Positions 24,135 through 36,280 of a DNA stretch of 64,000 bases are shown here, one piece after another. Numbering within the stretch: position 1 is the stretch's first letter; each line of letters opens with the position of its first letter. The DNA comes from Isoetes taiwanensis. Lineage: Eukaryota; Streptophyta; Lycopodiopsida; Isoetales; Isoetaceae. Made by a program: the position numbers and the translations under genes. The notes below the pieces were generated by a model. The model was not told the DNA's origin, searched no databases, and saw only the letters and a program-made list of their open reading frames with translations. The stretch spans positions 8,116,216-8,180,215 of the forward strand of contig JAJEKV010000005.1 of the NCBI GenBank assembly GCA_021234155.1. The letters are read 5' to 3'.

Positions 24135-27100
24135 TCAGGGTTCCTCATCAGGATCAGGTTCCACATCAGGATCAGGTTCCGTATTGCCAGGGCCATGGCT
24201 AGAAGAAGCAACCATAGGATCCCCCCGAAGCTCTCCTCGACTTTGGGCGGTGAAATTGGGATCACTAAGAATGTCCGAGATTGAATTGTGTGTTCTTGAT
24301 CACATCATAGTCCACATCGGGTGGAGCTTGGGCATCTCCTCGGATTTGATGGATCTACAGCTTCTTCAACTACAAAGCCAGTGGTCTCTCCGTCACGCGA
24401 ACAAACTGCGATGGTAGGATTCAGTAGGCGGTCAAGCCTATCAAGAATCCCCTTAGGCACTCCCACTGCGGGTCACTTTCGAACACAACGCAAAAATCTC
24501 TTATTCAAAGAATGAAGCCCGCCAAAAGAACCACGGGAGAAGTAATCAAACACCCCTGTTCTGGCGGGTACCATTTTCTCAGACGAGGTAGGAGCATGTG
24601 GCGAGCCCCACCTGGTTTCTCATGATTATGTCCCAAGCCTTGCCACCGTGCACGAATCTGGCCGTTGCGAGCTTCTCGCCATAGCCTCGGTCTCCCGTCT
24701 TCGCCTTCTTAGTTGACAATGTGAACCGGTGGCGGTTCTTGAGGATGATCGTTAAAGGGGAATCGAGGTCAATTGCATCGACAGAGGACCTTCGATTAAG
24801 CCTAAATCTTTGTGGCATACACTAGTGCATGGACCTCCCCGAACTCCCAGGGCGGTGGATTCTTGTATTAGTCCTCATACATGCCAATAAAAACTCGGGA
24901 TCTGGAATCCAGGTCATCCAACACAGATGAAATCAAAAAGTTGTGCTCCGGCCTTGCAAAGACCACTATCCAAAAAGAATCACCGTGGTGTTCTTCTGGT
25001 AACCGTATTAAAGAAATTTGATAGTGTGGTTTTGTCCCACATTGGAAATATGCCTCTAGTGTCGGGGCAATCAAGGATACCGGTGCAGGAGTGCATCTAA
25101 CTTGCCCCCTGCTGTCTGTTAGTTCAACTTCGCAACGAAAGTCTTCAGTATCCTCTCTCTTCAAGACAGCATTGCGTATGAATCTTGCCAAGGCAGGTGG
25201 CACGTTACCGAAAACGCCTTCCTTGCCCACTCGGGTTTCAACCCACTTACTATGCAAGGTGGCCATGGAAATCAGGTCGGTATCCTCGAAGCCCCGCAGA
25301 TCGCGAGATCGAGATCGCTGAAGGACTTGAACTTCCTCGGAAAATTATCCTTCACGTATTCAAAAATCTCCTTCTTCCTTAGTGTCTTTGCCCTTGCCTT
25401 GAAGAATTGCTTACCTGTATAATCACTGGTGACCTTGACGAAGGTCTTCCCATCCAAAGACTTCCTGGAACGTAACCCGGCAGATCTTAAGTACTCCATA
25501 CCCCTCATGCACCTCGTGGTAGGTCCGACCAAGTAGTCGATTCTTTTGCCCGATTCTGATGTAATAGTTTGTCCCTTGTTGTCTTTTAGCTTGCAAGATT
25601 TCCACAAGTTCCATAGGGACACGAATAGCTGAAAAATATCCTCTGGCATGAAGACCCACTGGTTGAAATCTTTTGGATGCTTACCACGCATGGTAACTTC
25701 AGCCAAAGCCAGATAACGCTGGAAACAACAAGAAGTTAGCCTTGAACATTTAATGAGCAAATGGTGCCGCCATTTGCTAATCTTGCCAACAATTACAATA
25801 TGTACCTTGTATGGTTCTGAGCGTGACTGCCCGCGTCCCGATGGATCAGGCTTCCCGCATAGATCATATTGATGCCGCAGGTGGGTTATATTATCAATGA
25901 AGGGCTCTTTGAAAATAGTCTTCGCAGTGATATCATTGACTTCACAACTGAGCTGCAGGCATTCCTGTTCGTTAACTGTGCCAGATAACACTCGGCAATT
26001 CCGTTCAAGATAAATCTTTGACATTTGCTCTTGGGACTTTCTTTGTCCGAAGTCTTCTACATACAAGCTGAGCAGCCATAACTGAATGATTGCCATTCAC
26101 TATATAATAGTGCATCCCCATGAGGTCATCCTCGGTTTTCCAAGGGACCAGTTTGTTTGTGAGGGGATTGAATGGAATCACATCAGCGGGAGTGAACACT
26201 GGATGTGGGTCTCTCTGAAAGGACTCCACCAACTTTTTGACGTGCTCCATATTCCTTGGTCTAGATGTCAGATTTGCTGGCCCTTGATATAGTTTGAACA
26301 CGTCTATTTTTTTTATAAATGTGACACCCAGAGGAAACAGGTGCCGGTGATCGTAAATTTTTTGCAATGTATTCTCTGCCGTCTTTTCCTCTTCTGACCT
26401 TTCCACCTTAAGATTTGCAGGCACCTCTAGCAAGTGCTGAGCTATTCTTAATGTGAGCTTCTTTGGCTCTGGCTTCTTAATGGGGACCCTTTTGGCCGGT
26501 GTGTCCAGAGGATCCTCGCTATGCCTTGGGCTCGGAGGTTCACCACCACTTCTACGACTTCCAGCAGGACTTGGAGTCCGAGTCGCTCTCCTTTGTTTTT
26601 TAGGTGTCTTCTCCTTCTCAGAGGTCTCCAGCCTGTGCTTCTTCTTCTTTTTCCCATCCGTTTCCTCTGTTTCCACTTCCTTTTCCTCCTTTTCCTGTCT
26701 CGCCTTTCCTTCCTTCTGCCCATTGCCTTCCCTATCCTTTTCTTTCCTTTCCCTTTTCTTTTCCTTCTTTTCCTTCTTTTCTTTCTCTTCCTTCCCTTCC
26801 TTTTCCTTCTCTTCCTTTTCCTTCTCTTCTCTTTGCTTCTTTTCCTTCTTTTCCTTATCTGGATCTTTGTGTTCCTTTCTCTTAACATTCCTCTTGCCCG
26901 CCGCCTTTCCTTCCTCAGTTTCCTGGACAACATCCTCAGTAGAAGATGAGGAGTCTTTGTCGGCTGCAGGTGTCTCCTTAGTTGGTCTTGTCTTCTTCTT
27001 GCTCACTGTTTTTAGCCAGGCCGTGTCCACAATGGCGGGTAGTTTCTGTTGGGCTAGTGCCTTGACAACGAATGAAGGCGAGTTTTTCGACTCGTTCATC

Positions 27101-27486
27101 CGATTGCGAAGAATCATAAAGCCCCTCAAGATTTCTTGTGGGCCTTTGATGTCAGCTTCTTCAAAGCTGTTGTACGACGGCAGCGCCCAGCCTTGCTTCT
27201 TCGCCGAACCAGCTACATTTGCAATGCTAGCAGACATTACAGTGGGATCATAAAACTTCCAGTCCACATAGTAGACAATTATTCTCTGCTTCAAAGTATC
27301 CTCACAGACCACCCGGATCCAATCCTCGCGACCGCTCTTGGCAACCATCTTCATGTGGACCAAGATACCTGGCTGGTAAATTCCGGCTGTTTCTGGGTCT
27401 GTCTCCCTTATAAGGAGGCAGAGCTCTCTTCTGCAGTCTCCTTTCGAGCCTGTAGCAGTAGAGGGGCTCACCCGCATTACTTCCAT
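24135..27486 (-). CDS. Large protein with lysine/glutamate-rich region and ParB/sulfiredoxin-like domain
   Basis: The start at 27,486 gives MEVMRVSPSTATGSKGDCRR. A globular N-terminal region (about 170 residues, including WIRVVCEDTLKQRIIVYYVD) is followed by a roughly 150-residue Lys/Glu repeat (EKEKEEKEKEGKEEKEKKEK-like). Next comes a domain with PLGVTFIKKIDVFKLY, NMEHVKKLVESFQRDPHPVF and YYIVNGNHSVMAAQ. NGNHSVMAA matches the GxHR-type nucleotide-binding motif of the ParB/Srx fold. The frame then slips (about 26,060) and coding continues through DITAKTIFKEPFIDNITHLR. After a probable intron with GTAC..., it resumes with KDFNQWVFMPEDIFQLF, KFKSFSDLDLA and FGNVPPALARF. It ends with an acidic NTEPDPDVEPDPDEEP. 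Several frameshifts mean this copy is likely defective. The function in element D is unknown; ParB-fold proteins act as CTPases or nucleases, so a DNA-processing role is inferred. Confidence 0.65.
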
Positions 27487-27518
27487 GCACCAGTACCTGT
27501 CCCACCAAGGAGCTTACA

Positions 27519-27929
27519 ATGGAGTTGATCAACTTCATTCTGGAGCGATTTGATTGTGGTCATGAGCCACTGATGGAAATTAATCCATCTGAATGTTATA
27601 GGAGACTTGCAATGAGTTGAATTCTTGAACCCCCTCCTTATCTGGACGAGATGCTACAGCAATTGAGGCCTCTTCTTCGTGCTGGATATTTAGCACACTC
27701 TCTGGATGCATACATATCAGAGTTCATTCATGAAATTTCTAAGGGACAGATGTATGGCCTTATTAGGGTGTACTACAACGTGTACAACGGTTTTGTGGAG
27801 TTGGGTCCGCTCTTCTTCCGTGAGTATCATCCTGTGGAATTACTTTTTCTAATGACTAAGTACCCCATATGGTGGGAAGAATCAGGCTGGGATGAGCGTG
27901 AGCTCTTGACTCCTAACCCAGATGAATAG
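27519..27929 (+). pseudogene. Small unrecognised gene divergent from the ParB-like gene
   Basis: Reads MELINFILERFDCGHEPLME, then (after an in-frame TGA at 27,618) ILEPPPYLDEMLQQLRPLL, then SEFIHEISKGQMYGLIRVYY and ELGPLFFREYHPVELL, ending PNPDE. The frame and composition are consistent on both sides of the TGA, which points to a single-codon lesion or a mis-read base in a gene of about 137 residues. Its start lies 32 bp from the ParB-like start, so both would share one bidirectional promoter. No family recognised. Confidence 0.45.
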
Positions 27930-28081
27930 GTTAGACCTCGCAGGGGAAGGGAAAGGGGAAGGGGAAGGGGTTAGGAACCTGGGGGAAGGTTACTAGGGAC
28001 ATACATAGTTCATACTTCGGTCTCTATTATGTTTGGAAGTTGGTATATGATACCGTGTTATTATGTTCTCTAAATATTCAT

Positions 28082-28245
28082 GTATGTATGATACACGGGT
28101 ACTGCACGTGTCCTAAACCCCTGCATAAGGTCTATGATACAGGGTACTGTACACGTGTATACAACCCCTGCATAAGGTCTATGATACAGGGTATTGTACA
28201 CGTGTATACAACCCCTGCATAAGGTCTATACAACCCCTATAATGA
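28082..28245. repeat. 47 bp tandem repeat at the right end of element D
   Basis: About three copies of TATGATACAGGGTACTGTAC - ACGTGTATACAACCCCTGCA - TAAGGTC, followed by a truncated unit. A G/A-rich stretch (GGGGAAGGGG) precedes at 27,940-27,975. Confidence 0.8.
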
Positions 28246-28294
28246 AAAAATTCCAGTTTACTAAAAATTTTCCCATTATAATGAAATTGTGCTT

Positions 28295-28780
28295 CATAGT
28301 GGTTTTCATAACTAGAGCGTGGTTATTCATGTTGCCTTTTTATTATAGCGTGGTTTATTAAAACCGATATTGTTTTATTACATAGTTTCTAGCACCAACA
28401 GTGGTCATTCATATTGGTTTTCTAATGTCACATGGTTTATTAAATTGACAGAGTTGTGTAAAATGGTTTTTCAACACAACTTTAATGTGGCAATGGTTGT
28501 TTATGTTGGTTTTCTACTGTCACAAAGTTGAAGTACTTTATGGCGTGCTTTTTTATACCAACTTAAATGCGATGGTGGTTATTCATGCTAGTTTTTTATT
28601 ATCATGGTGTGTGTTATAAAATGGTTGTGGTTTATATCATAATTTCAATACCAAGTTAATTATCATGGTAATTACTCATAGACATTCGCCTAAGAGGACT
28701 TGGCTATCTATAGTGATTACCATAAGGCCTCCAAAAACAATTATCATAATTAACCACCAAACCACTATAGATATGGTCTT
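28295..28780. repeat. Left subterminal repeat array of element B (continued after D)
   Basis: Same order of GTGGTTATTCATG, GTGGTTTATTAAA and ACCACTATAGATATGGT units as 16,600-18,190 of element A, but lacking the MITE found there. Confidence 0.75.
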
Positions 28781-30165
28781 TTGTATTTTTTTTTTGTTTT
28801 TGAAGCACTTTGACCTTATTCAAATATCATGAAAAAAGCACAAAAGGTATCTTTTGTAATTTGTCATCGTTTGGTCTCTTGTAAATTGTTTTCCATCTTT
28901 AGAAAACCAATATCTTCTATCAGGGTTCTGAAACTATAGTTGCTACTTACTAATATAAGATCATTTATTTCTTAGACATTAGAATCAACTACTTTTTTAA
29001 TGTAATTACGTGTAACCTAATGCATATACTTGATGCGTTAGAAAATATCAAATATAATATCTGAGTACTTTTTCTTTTGATGCATATGTTCCCTAGCTTG
29101 GATTCCTTCATTGTTGATCCATTTACACCTGCAGATAATAAGCAAAAGGTTAGTGCATTCATACACTTTACCAAGTTTGGTTCCAAGATACAATCCATCC
29201 AATTTCATATTTAGAATTATCTTTAGATGCTTTCTAATGTTGATATCAATATAGGAGCATGCCAAATATATATAGCTTCATTTGGATTCTTGTTGGGGAT
29301 ACGATCATCACACAATCATCTACGAATGTATAGTTGGTCAGCAAGCCTGTTACTGCTAAGGTTTTTCCCTCGAAAACCCTTCCAGACAAGGGTTTTTAAT
29401 CTTGGACAGCAATAAGCCTGTTGTCCTTTGTTTGGGTTCCACAGGCCATTTGGTCTTCGTGGATGATAAAAGTCAATACAGTTCGATTCAATTATATTTA
29501 AGAGGCCAAATCTTCAACAAATGCTAAGATTATTGAGAAATTTTCAATCGGTCTGAAAACATTTTCCTCCAATTCATAGGTTGAAGGTATTTTCTAATCT
29601 ATGATTGTATCAAGAATACGACTCTTGGATGTCTGATCGATTCTGAAAAGGTCTGAAAAGGCCTAACGAGGCTTGAAGAAAACATTTTAGACCTACCAAG
29701 GCCTAATATGCCTAGCAAGATTAACATGTTATGGGTATTTACTTAAGCTGAGACCACATCATTTAACAATTTTTAGGATCTTTCAACCATTTAAGTTAAA
29801 AAAATATTGATATGCCAAAATGAATAGTTCAAATGAAGAAGCAAGGAAACCATCCCCCAATACCTTGATCGAAGCAAATATAATTCTGAAGTAAAGGAAG
29901 GCCAAAACAAAGCTAAACAAAACCACCAAGTGACCATTTAGCCTTGGGGCATGCCCCTTGGCTATATAGCTTGGTATTAAAATTAATCCTCCTAGGATTA
30001 ACTCTCATTCCACCGTCTCTGACCAAGCAAGAAAGAATGAAGAGTCATTCCTTATGGAAAATAAGAGAACAGTGGAATTTTTTTTTTTATGGAATGTTAT
30101 GCCTTATTAGCCTCAAAAAACACAGGCCCTCAAGAAAAGGATACAGATTTTGAAGACAATGGTAA
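28781..30165. other. Interior of element B, no gene recognised
   Basis: AT-rich. A retroposon-like 3' motif (GGTTTTTCCCTCGAAAACCC ... GGGTTTTTAATC) lies at 29,357-29,402. A 38 bp segment around CCTTGGGGCATGCCCCTTGG (29,935-29,970) recurs at 44,945-44,980. Confidence 0.4.
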
Positions 30166-30171
30166 ACTTGG

Positions 30172-30183
30172 GTCTGATAGGAG

Positions 30184-30246
<63 letters not shown>

Positions 30247-30524
30247 GCGTCTGGGTGTTTGGTCTAGTGGTAACACACTAGTTCCTTAGCAATGTGGTCT
30301 CGAGTTCGAGACCGCCCAGAATCGCACTCGGTATTGTTGGGAGTCAAATCCTAACAGACGCAATGTAAGGTGGTTGGGGGCAGGGCCCAACCGAGCAATG
30401 TAGTGTGGTGTGTGGTCACATGTCCAGTTGGATGCTGCCTAGTGGCGTGACGTTAGTTATGTAGTGTGGTGTGTGGTCACATGTCCAGTTGGATGCTGCC
30501 TAGTGGCGTGACGTTAAAATACTA

Positions 30525-30578
<54 letters not shown>

Positions 30579-30600
30579 ATTGGGTCTGATAGAAGAGCTG
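30172..30600 (+). mobile_element. tRNA-derived SINE flanked by (CT)n microsatellites
   Basis: A pol III A box (TGGTCTAGTGGTAA) and B box (GAGTTCGAGACC) lie about 30 bp apart at 30,260-30,325, as in a tRNA-related head. The tail has two 55-60 bp copies of GTGGTGTGTGGTCACATGTC - CAGTTGGATGCTGCC. (CT)n tracts flank it on both sides, and GGGTCTGATAGNAGAGCT is duplicated at 30,172 and 30,585. Confidence 0.65.
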
Positions 30601-31054
30601 GCACCTTCTTCAAGTCGAACAAGGCCAGGACTTTGCGCGGCTATCTCACCAGAGGGGAGAGGCCAAGCCTAGGAGATGGACCCCAACAACGTTCCCAGGG
30701 TAGCCTTTCCTGGCAGCGCTCCTCTGGGATGCCATATGCAAATGCCCTCATCTCGGGGCTTGACTTCCCTATCCAACCATTGAATGTTTTGTTCTAGGAT
30801 GCTGCTTCAAGCAGGTTCAAAAAAACCCAACATCAGTCTGAGAGAACTTATCTAACCACGAAGCGTCCTGCGGACGACCATGTAGAAACCCAAGTGTTTC
30901 GATTTCCCGGTAGTATAGAGGCTTCGAAATGGCGATTTGACTTTGCCATATCATCCGAAATGACAAGATTACCCAAGGGACCAAGTTACATGGCCAGTTT
31001 TGGCAACAAAAACACGCTACATGGCAGTATTCCGCAGCCACCTCTTAGGCCAAT
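30601..31054. other. Sequence interrupted by element C, unrecognised
   Basis: The plus strand is open over much of the stretch (for example FRFPGSIEASKWRFDFAISS, 30,898-30,957), and the reading is cut by element C. The right flank (44,589-44,700) contains an inverted, diverged copy of GGGACCAAGTTACATGG. I do not recognise a family. Confidence 0.3.
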
Positions 31055-31072
31055 CATTAGGGCGGATTTGGG

Positions 31073-31640
31073 GTCTGAAAATGGCCTCCTATCAGCCATT
31101 CCACGTCATATTTCCGCTCCCTTTTTCCCATGCCACCTAGGATACCAAACTCTCATAATTACAGATTTGCTTGGAATATTCTTCCGGAATAAGGGGGATT
31201 GCACATTCATGGCGCCATATGTATTTAATTCTGTTGGTTGTCAGACGGACTGATGCAACACGTGGCGCTTCTAAAATGCCACTTGCATTATAGCATACCG
31301 GCAACTCATGACGGTGTCTCTTGGTAAGCGTCTTGGCGTCACCGCCTTCTACATTTCAAAAGTTGAATGTGTAGGTTGAAGCTTTGTATCGGATCGGACT
31401 TTCATTTCGAGGGCTGGCTGCGCTTTTAACCGATCTTCACTTCATCCTAATACAGGCTTCCCGCCCCTACAATTCCAAATTTGAATTTGCTTAATGTATA
31501 AAAGCATGGATTGTAGGAGAATGGACTTTTCGATTTCCATATGCACGCTGCAAATTTCAAAAACGGTTAGTATGGACGACGCTCGCTCACACGGCGAATT
31601 GTGTTGGGGCATAAAAATACCACACCTTGATTTCACAACC
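31073..31640. repeat. Long direct repeat, copy 1 (element C left end)
   Basis: Homologous to 33,050-33,620 in the same orientation. Shared blocks include AAAATGGCCTCCTATCAGCC, GGCGCCATATGTATTTAATT, CATTATAGCATACCGGCAAC and AAAAGCATGGATTGTAGGAG. Each copy leads into a gene (acidic protein; 33.6 kb reading), so it probably carries a duplicated promoter region. Confidence 0.8.
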
Positions 31641-31854
31641 GTCGATCTACTACAATGGGAAGTTGCTTGTTGTCAAATTAAACTTAAACACAAGTGAGGC
31701 TCGGCACTTACGTGGTTTTCTCGAGGAGGGTTTGGAGTGTTTTTTTTAAATCCCAATTATCGACATAGTGTGACGTAGCATCTTGGTATTAAATAGTATG
31801 TTAAATTCAATTATATCGGTGTTCATGTTCTGGTTAAACTCAAATCATATAGGT

Positions 31855-31960
31855 TTAGGAATAAGGTTAAAAAAGGAAGATATTGGCTATTTAGGAATAA
31901 GGTTAAAAAAGGAAGATATTGGATATTTAGGTATAAGGTTAAAAAAGGAAGATATTAGAT
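31855..31960. repeat. 35 bp tandem repeat
   Basis: Three copies of TTAGGAATAAGGTTAAAAAA - GGAAGATATTGG-like units. Confidence 0.85.
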
Positions 31961-32152
31961 ATGGCTCAAATTTCGAGATATGCACATAATGGCATGTAAT
32001 GATGGTTGATAGGACTGGAATACTGAATCATTCCTACGATTTTCACGCCTAATCCAGCCTTATATCTATTCCAGCCTAGATTGGCCCCATTCTCCCCCCC
32101 TCTCCGCCCAATCTTTGCTAGATCCTCCGCCCAATTTCTCTAGTCCATCGCC

Positions 32153-32573
32153 ATGAAGAGATCAGCTACGGAAGAGCCGGAGGTGTCCTCCAAGAGGCGC
32201 CTATTACGGCTGGAAGAGGTGTTCCCTCCGCAGTTCCCTCCGCTGCCCACGGTTCTTGCTCTGAATGCCTCTGATTCCTCTGATTCCTTTGACGAGGAAT
32301 CAGAGAATGAGGAATCAGAGGAAATTTCGGAGCAGGAGTTCATCACAGGTGTTCTTGAAGGCTGGATAGGAGATTCTTCAGAAAATGAGTGGTCTACCGA
32401 CGGAGAAGAAGCCGAAGATGATGAAGAAGATGAAGAAGTTGAAGACGAATCTGCTGACTTCGAGGAGCTCATGGCGTTAGTTCATGGTACATGCATGTTT
32501 TCTTTCTTTTCTTAAGCATTCAACTAACGGTTATTTCTTATTTTTTTTTGCAGATGATGAAGCAGATGAATGA
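32153..32573 (+). CDS. Small acidic protein of element C, two exons
   Basis: Exon 1 (32,153-32,486) ends CATG|GTACAT. The acceptor TTTTTTTTTGCAG ends at 32,553, and exon 2 adds DDEADE before the stop. The product is about 118 residues. A basic start (MKRSATEEPEVSSKRRLLRL, nuclear-signal-like SSKRRLLR) is followed by serine/acidic blocks (SDSFDEESENEESEEISEQE) and a run of Asp/Glu. Acidic tracts of this kind are typical of histone-binding or transcription-activating proteins. No named family. Confidence 0.6.
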
Positions 32574-33049
32574 AATTTGTTAGGGCAGAGCACCTCTTAT
32601 TTTTTTTTCCTTGTTCTTAGTCGAGCTTGCCTCCAGCTTCTTACCATATGACTGCAAGCCTCCGGGCTTTTTTGTTGTGAATAGTTGAAGCCTCCCAAGC
32701 ATTTAAATTTACAAAATGATGTAAAGCCATACGGCCATAAAAAATTTTGAATGTAAAAAGTTTTTGCTTCTAATTCCATTTGAATACCTAACTTTTTTTT
32801 TACTGTACATGTGTTATCACTCTTAAGTACATAAGTCATCATCCCTTTTCAAAGAGCATATTATTTTTCAAGGATCACACCAAGCGAATAGTACATATGC
32901 AACAAAAATGGAACACACTAAATTTGCATCGTGTGATCCACTTTCTTATTTGTTGTCAAATTAAAACTAAACACAAGTCCTTCAATAATAGTCTCCCATT
33001 TGCATATAAAATATCTATCATTCCAAGTTATATTATGTTTTATGAACTA

Positions 33050-33620
33050 AAATGGCCTCCTATCAGCCATTCCACGTCATATTTCCGCCCCTTTTTTCCC
33101 GTCAGATTTGCTTGGAATATTCTCCCGGAATAAGGGGAATCGCATATCTATGGCGCCATATGTATTTAATTCTCTTTGTTGTCGACAGATTGATTGACAA
33201 CACGTGGCGCTTCTAAAAAGCCACTTGCATTATAGCATACCGGCAACTCATGACGGTGTCTCTTGGTTTGTCAGATACCAATCATGCGCATCACCGATTC
33301 TTGTCTTGCCCTATTTTCATTTAGAGTCCATTCCCGCCTTCTACATTTCAAAATTTGAATGTGTAGGTTGAAGCTTTGTATTAGACTTTTCGTTTCGAGG
33401 TGCTTTGATTGCGCCTTAAAAGTTCGTGAACCGGATCTTTACTTCATCCCAATACAAAGCTTCCCCCCCTACAATTCGAATTTTGAATTTGCTTTTGTAT
33501 AAAAGCATGGATTGTAGGAGAATGGACTTTTCCATATGCACGTTGCAAATTTCAAAAACGAGGTTAGTACGGACTGAGTCTCAAACGGCTTAATTGTGCC
33601 GGGCATACAAATTGTACACA
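33050..33620. repeat. Long direct repeat, copy 2
   Basis: Second copy of the 31,073-31,640 repeat. It lacks the extreme terminus of element C. Confidence 0.8.
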
Positions 33621-33639
33621 TTCATTTTTCAAGGCCGCG

Positions 33640-36243
33640 GCGATCCACGCGGTATGGAAGCTCCAAATGATGTGTGGATAAGGATCCAACTGACTCAGGA
33701 ATATGCTCCAGTCTTCAATCGCAAAAAAAGAGGTCTAAAAAATAAGAACTTAGACCTCGACATGTTGCGCCTTGCAGGCTCAAAAAGTATCGACATCTGG
33801 GCGGATGGCAGTTTATATCCATTGATCCGTTGAGTGGCGGTGAAACCGCCATTTCGGACGCTTCAAGTTTAGTCCGATTTTGTGGTGACGGTAACTCGGC
33901 CTCTTGGGATATTGTGAGAGATTGAGAGAGGATGAAGGCATTCGGAATCGAATACAGCTCCTTGAGATGAGCTGCTTCCGATTGTCACAAGAGAATTATA
34001 ACTTAAACCAGCAGCTCTTTTTTCTCTCGCTTCATTACTCCACTGTGATGAAGGAAAGGAATGACGGCTTGGGGAGGGAAACTTCTTTGAGATAATGGCG
34101 GGGAGAAGTCCAAATTGGTGATAGGGCAGCTGCAAGAAAAGATCCAAGAGCTCGAAAAGAGCAAACTTTGGGCTTCAATGTAGGTTAAAGAATTTGAAGA
34201 AAACACCCTTTGGCTTGCGAAAGGAAGAAGCATTATCGAATCGATAGAGGAACCGAAGTTTGGATCAGGTGCATTCAGACGCAGGTGGTCACGCCACAAG
34301 GTCCGCTTTTACAACACTAGCAAAGGCCAGTTAAGATCTGGGGAAACTAGAAGCAATCTTGGTTACGTAGTGAAGAACCTAGCGACGAACAGGGAGATAG
34401 TGGACATGATTTGTCAGCCCTACAACTCTCCTCTCAAGAAGATGGTATTGGAAATGGTACTAGGGAGATCTACAAGAAGTTAGAAGCGGCAGATGTACGA
34501 CTGTTGTGATGATGTAGGCATCGGTGAGGCTTGGTTTCACCGTTCTCTATTCAAGCCATTCCACGAAGCGTTGAAAAGAATGGGCACAAAAAGTATTCGC
34601 CCACGCCACAAATTGTCGAGAATACAAGGGTTACTAGGACAAAGATGGTGTATGCCATATTAGGAGAGATGCACCACGTTGAATGTGCTAGTCCTGCCAT
34701 AGCCATAAAAGATAAGAATGGCAAGGATTGTTGTGATATAGTTGGAATGAATGAACGCAATAATCTTTGGGTTGACCTGGTTACTCTCTTACAATTCCTT
34801 GTCAAATATTATGACTTAACAGATTCTGTAAAACTAATGGTGAGATTGAAGTTTGCATAAAATTGGATGAAATGGAACCCGACCAAGTTTGAGAAGTATG
34901 AGAGGGTATCCGTTGTCATCATGAATAGAGCAATTGAGAATGCAATTGCACATGCTAAATCAAAGAGCAACAAGAATAACAAAAAAGATGTAAAGGTGAC
35001 GGACGAGGAGAAGAAGCGTGCCGAAAAATGGTTCTCATGTCAATCTGAAGATGACACCTGGTGGTTAGGTCTCTTTAAAGTTCAGAAAGAAACCCACGAG
35101 GTTTTGAAATGGGTGTTCAATCAAACTGACATCCCGAGTCTAATATCTAGATTCGAGGGAGGGGAAAAATTGCAAGTAGATCACTATGGATCTTACAAAG
35201 TAATTTTTCACTTGGCGTCTGATTTAAAAACTGAGAAAGCAATGTACAACATAAGTGGAGGAGGACAAGGAACATGCAAAAGTTGTCTGTGCAATCATGC
35301 AAGGAAGTCAAGTACTGGGAAGACTGTTTCAACCTTCTCCCTTAACCAAGCAAATGCTCCTAATAGAGGAGAAGAAGATCCCAAGTTCCATGGCATTTTC
35401 CCCATTCCATTAGAGAGGGTTCATATATCTGCACTTTGCACGGCTTTGTGAGAATCATCGACAAGATGATATTTTTGAGCTGCAGATTCGTGTGGAACAT
35501 TTCAGACAAGAAGAGAAGAGAGGAAGGAATTCGTAGAGTTGAACATGTTCTATCAGAAGCAGGTTTGCATGGTGGCAATGTAAGATTAGAGCTCGATGAG
35601 AAACGGGCAGGAAGAACAAGTGTGCCTCGTAAGGTGTCAATTGGAGGGATGAAAGCTCGACGCTTCATAAAGAATCATAGAGAGGCTCTGAACGGAAACC
35701 AGATGGGAGAAAAGGTCTATGAATTTGGAAAATTGCTGGTTGATGCGGAGCAGGACCGCATGATGATGGCGTTCGTTCGGCATTGAGGAAAAAAAAAAGC
35801 ATGGGATGCATTGTCTGAATTGTTCCCATACATTCAGAGAATGGACCTCACAAGAGAAGATGCAGAAATGTTCGTGCAAGCGAATAACAAATTTATTAAA
35901 GCTTTCATAGACGCATGGGGAGAGAGTGAAGTCACGCACTACTTGCACATCTTTTGGGCTCATGCACCTTGGTTTTTTAGGAAGTATGGAAGCCTAGCAG
36001 TGTGGAGTGCACAAGGCATGGAGAAGTCGCATAAACAAGCTAAAATAGCCTTTCATCGTAACACTCAAAGAGGGGGTGGAAATGTGGGAACCAACCCTCT
36101 AAGACAGATGACAGAGTGGTCGCTTTAAGGAGCAACCCAGAAGTCGTAAACACCATTGGCATAATGCTGAAGAGAAAACGGAAAGTTGCTTGGCAAAATT
36201 CTAGGGCCCCACTAGCATCGCAACAGTGGAGATCTAAGAGACA
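33640..36243 (+). pseudogene. Transposase-like protein of element C (frameshifted)
   Basis: Coding sense runs through several frames on the plus strand. It opens with GMEAPNDVWIRIQLTQEYAP, then a coiled coil (GIRNRIQLLEMSCFRLSQEN). Next come REIVDMICQPYNSPLKKMVL, KMVYAILGEMHHVECASPA, VDHYGSYKVIFHLASDLKTE and a Cys pair, GTCKSCLCNHAR. After IFPIPLERVHI comes a C-terminal block with VTHYLHIFWAHAPWFF and KYGSLAVWSAQGMEKSHKQA. The final basic tail reads LKRKRKVAWQNSRAP. The His/YGSL...QG.EK arrangement recalls a large unnamed group of eukaryotic transposon proteins, which I recognise only by pattern. At least three frameshifts (near 34,860, 35,430 and 35,785) break this copy. It is the likeliest mobility gene of element C. 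Confidence 0.5.
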
Positions 36244-36280
36244 AAGAATCGGTAAAGTATACTTGTAATGTGTAGCATGT

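Larger units (their letters stand above)
23812..28294. mobile_element. Element D: TIR transposon carrying a ParB-like gene
   Basis: The left end AAGCACAATTTCATTAAAAT(GAGAAATTT) and the reversed right end AAGCACAATTTCATTATAAT(GGGAAAATTT) form inverted repeats of about 29 bp. A 4 bp duplication CATA flanks it (23,808-23,811 and 28,295-28,298). The corresponding site in element A reads straight through with one CATA (CACGTAG-CATA-GTGG), so this is a clean insertion. It encodes the ParB-like protein (minus) and a divergent small gene (plus). No classical transposase was recognised. Confidence 0.8.

Noticed and set aside
26453-27253. Long plus-strand reading rich in Ser/Phe
   Set aside because: It is antisense to the Lys/Glu-rich tract of the ParB-like gene; its composition (SSFSFSS) is the expected shadow.
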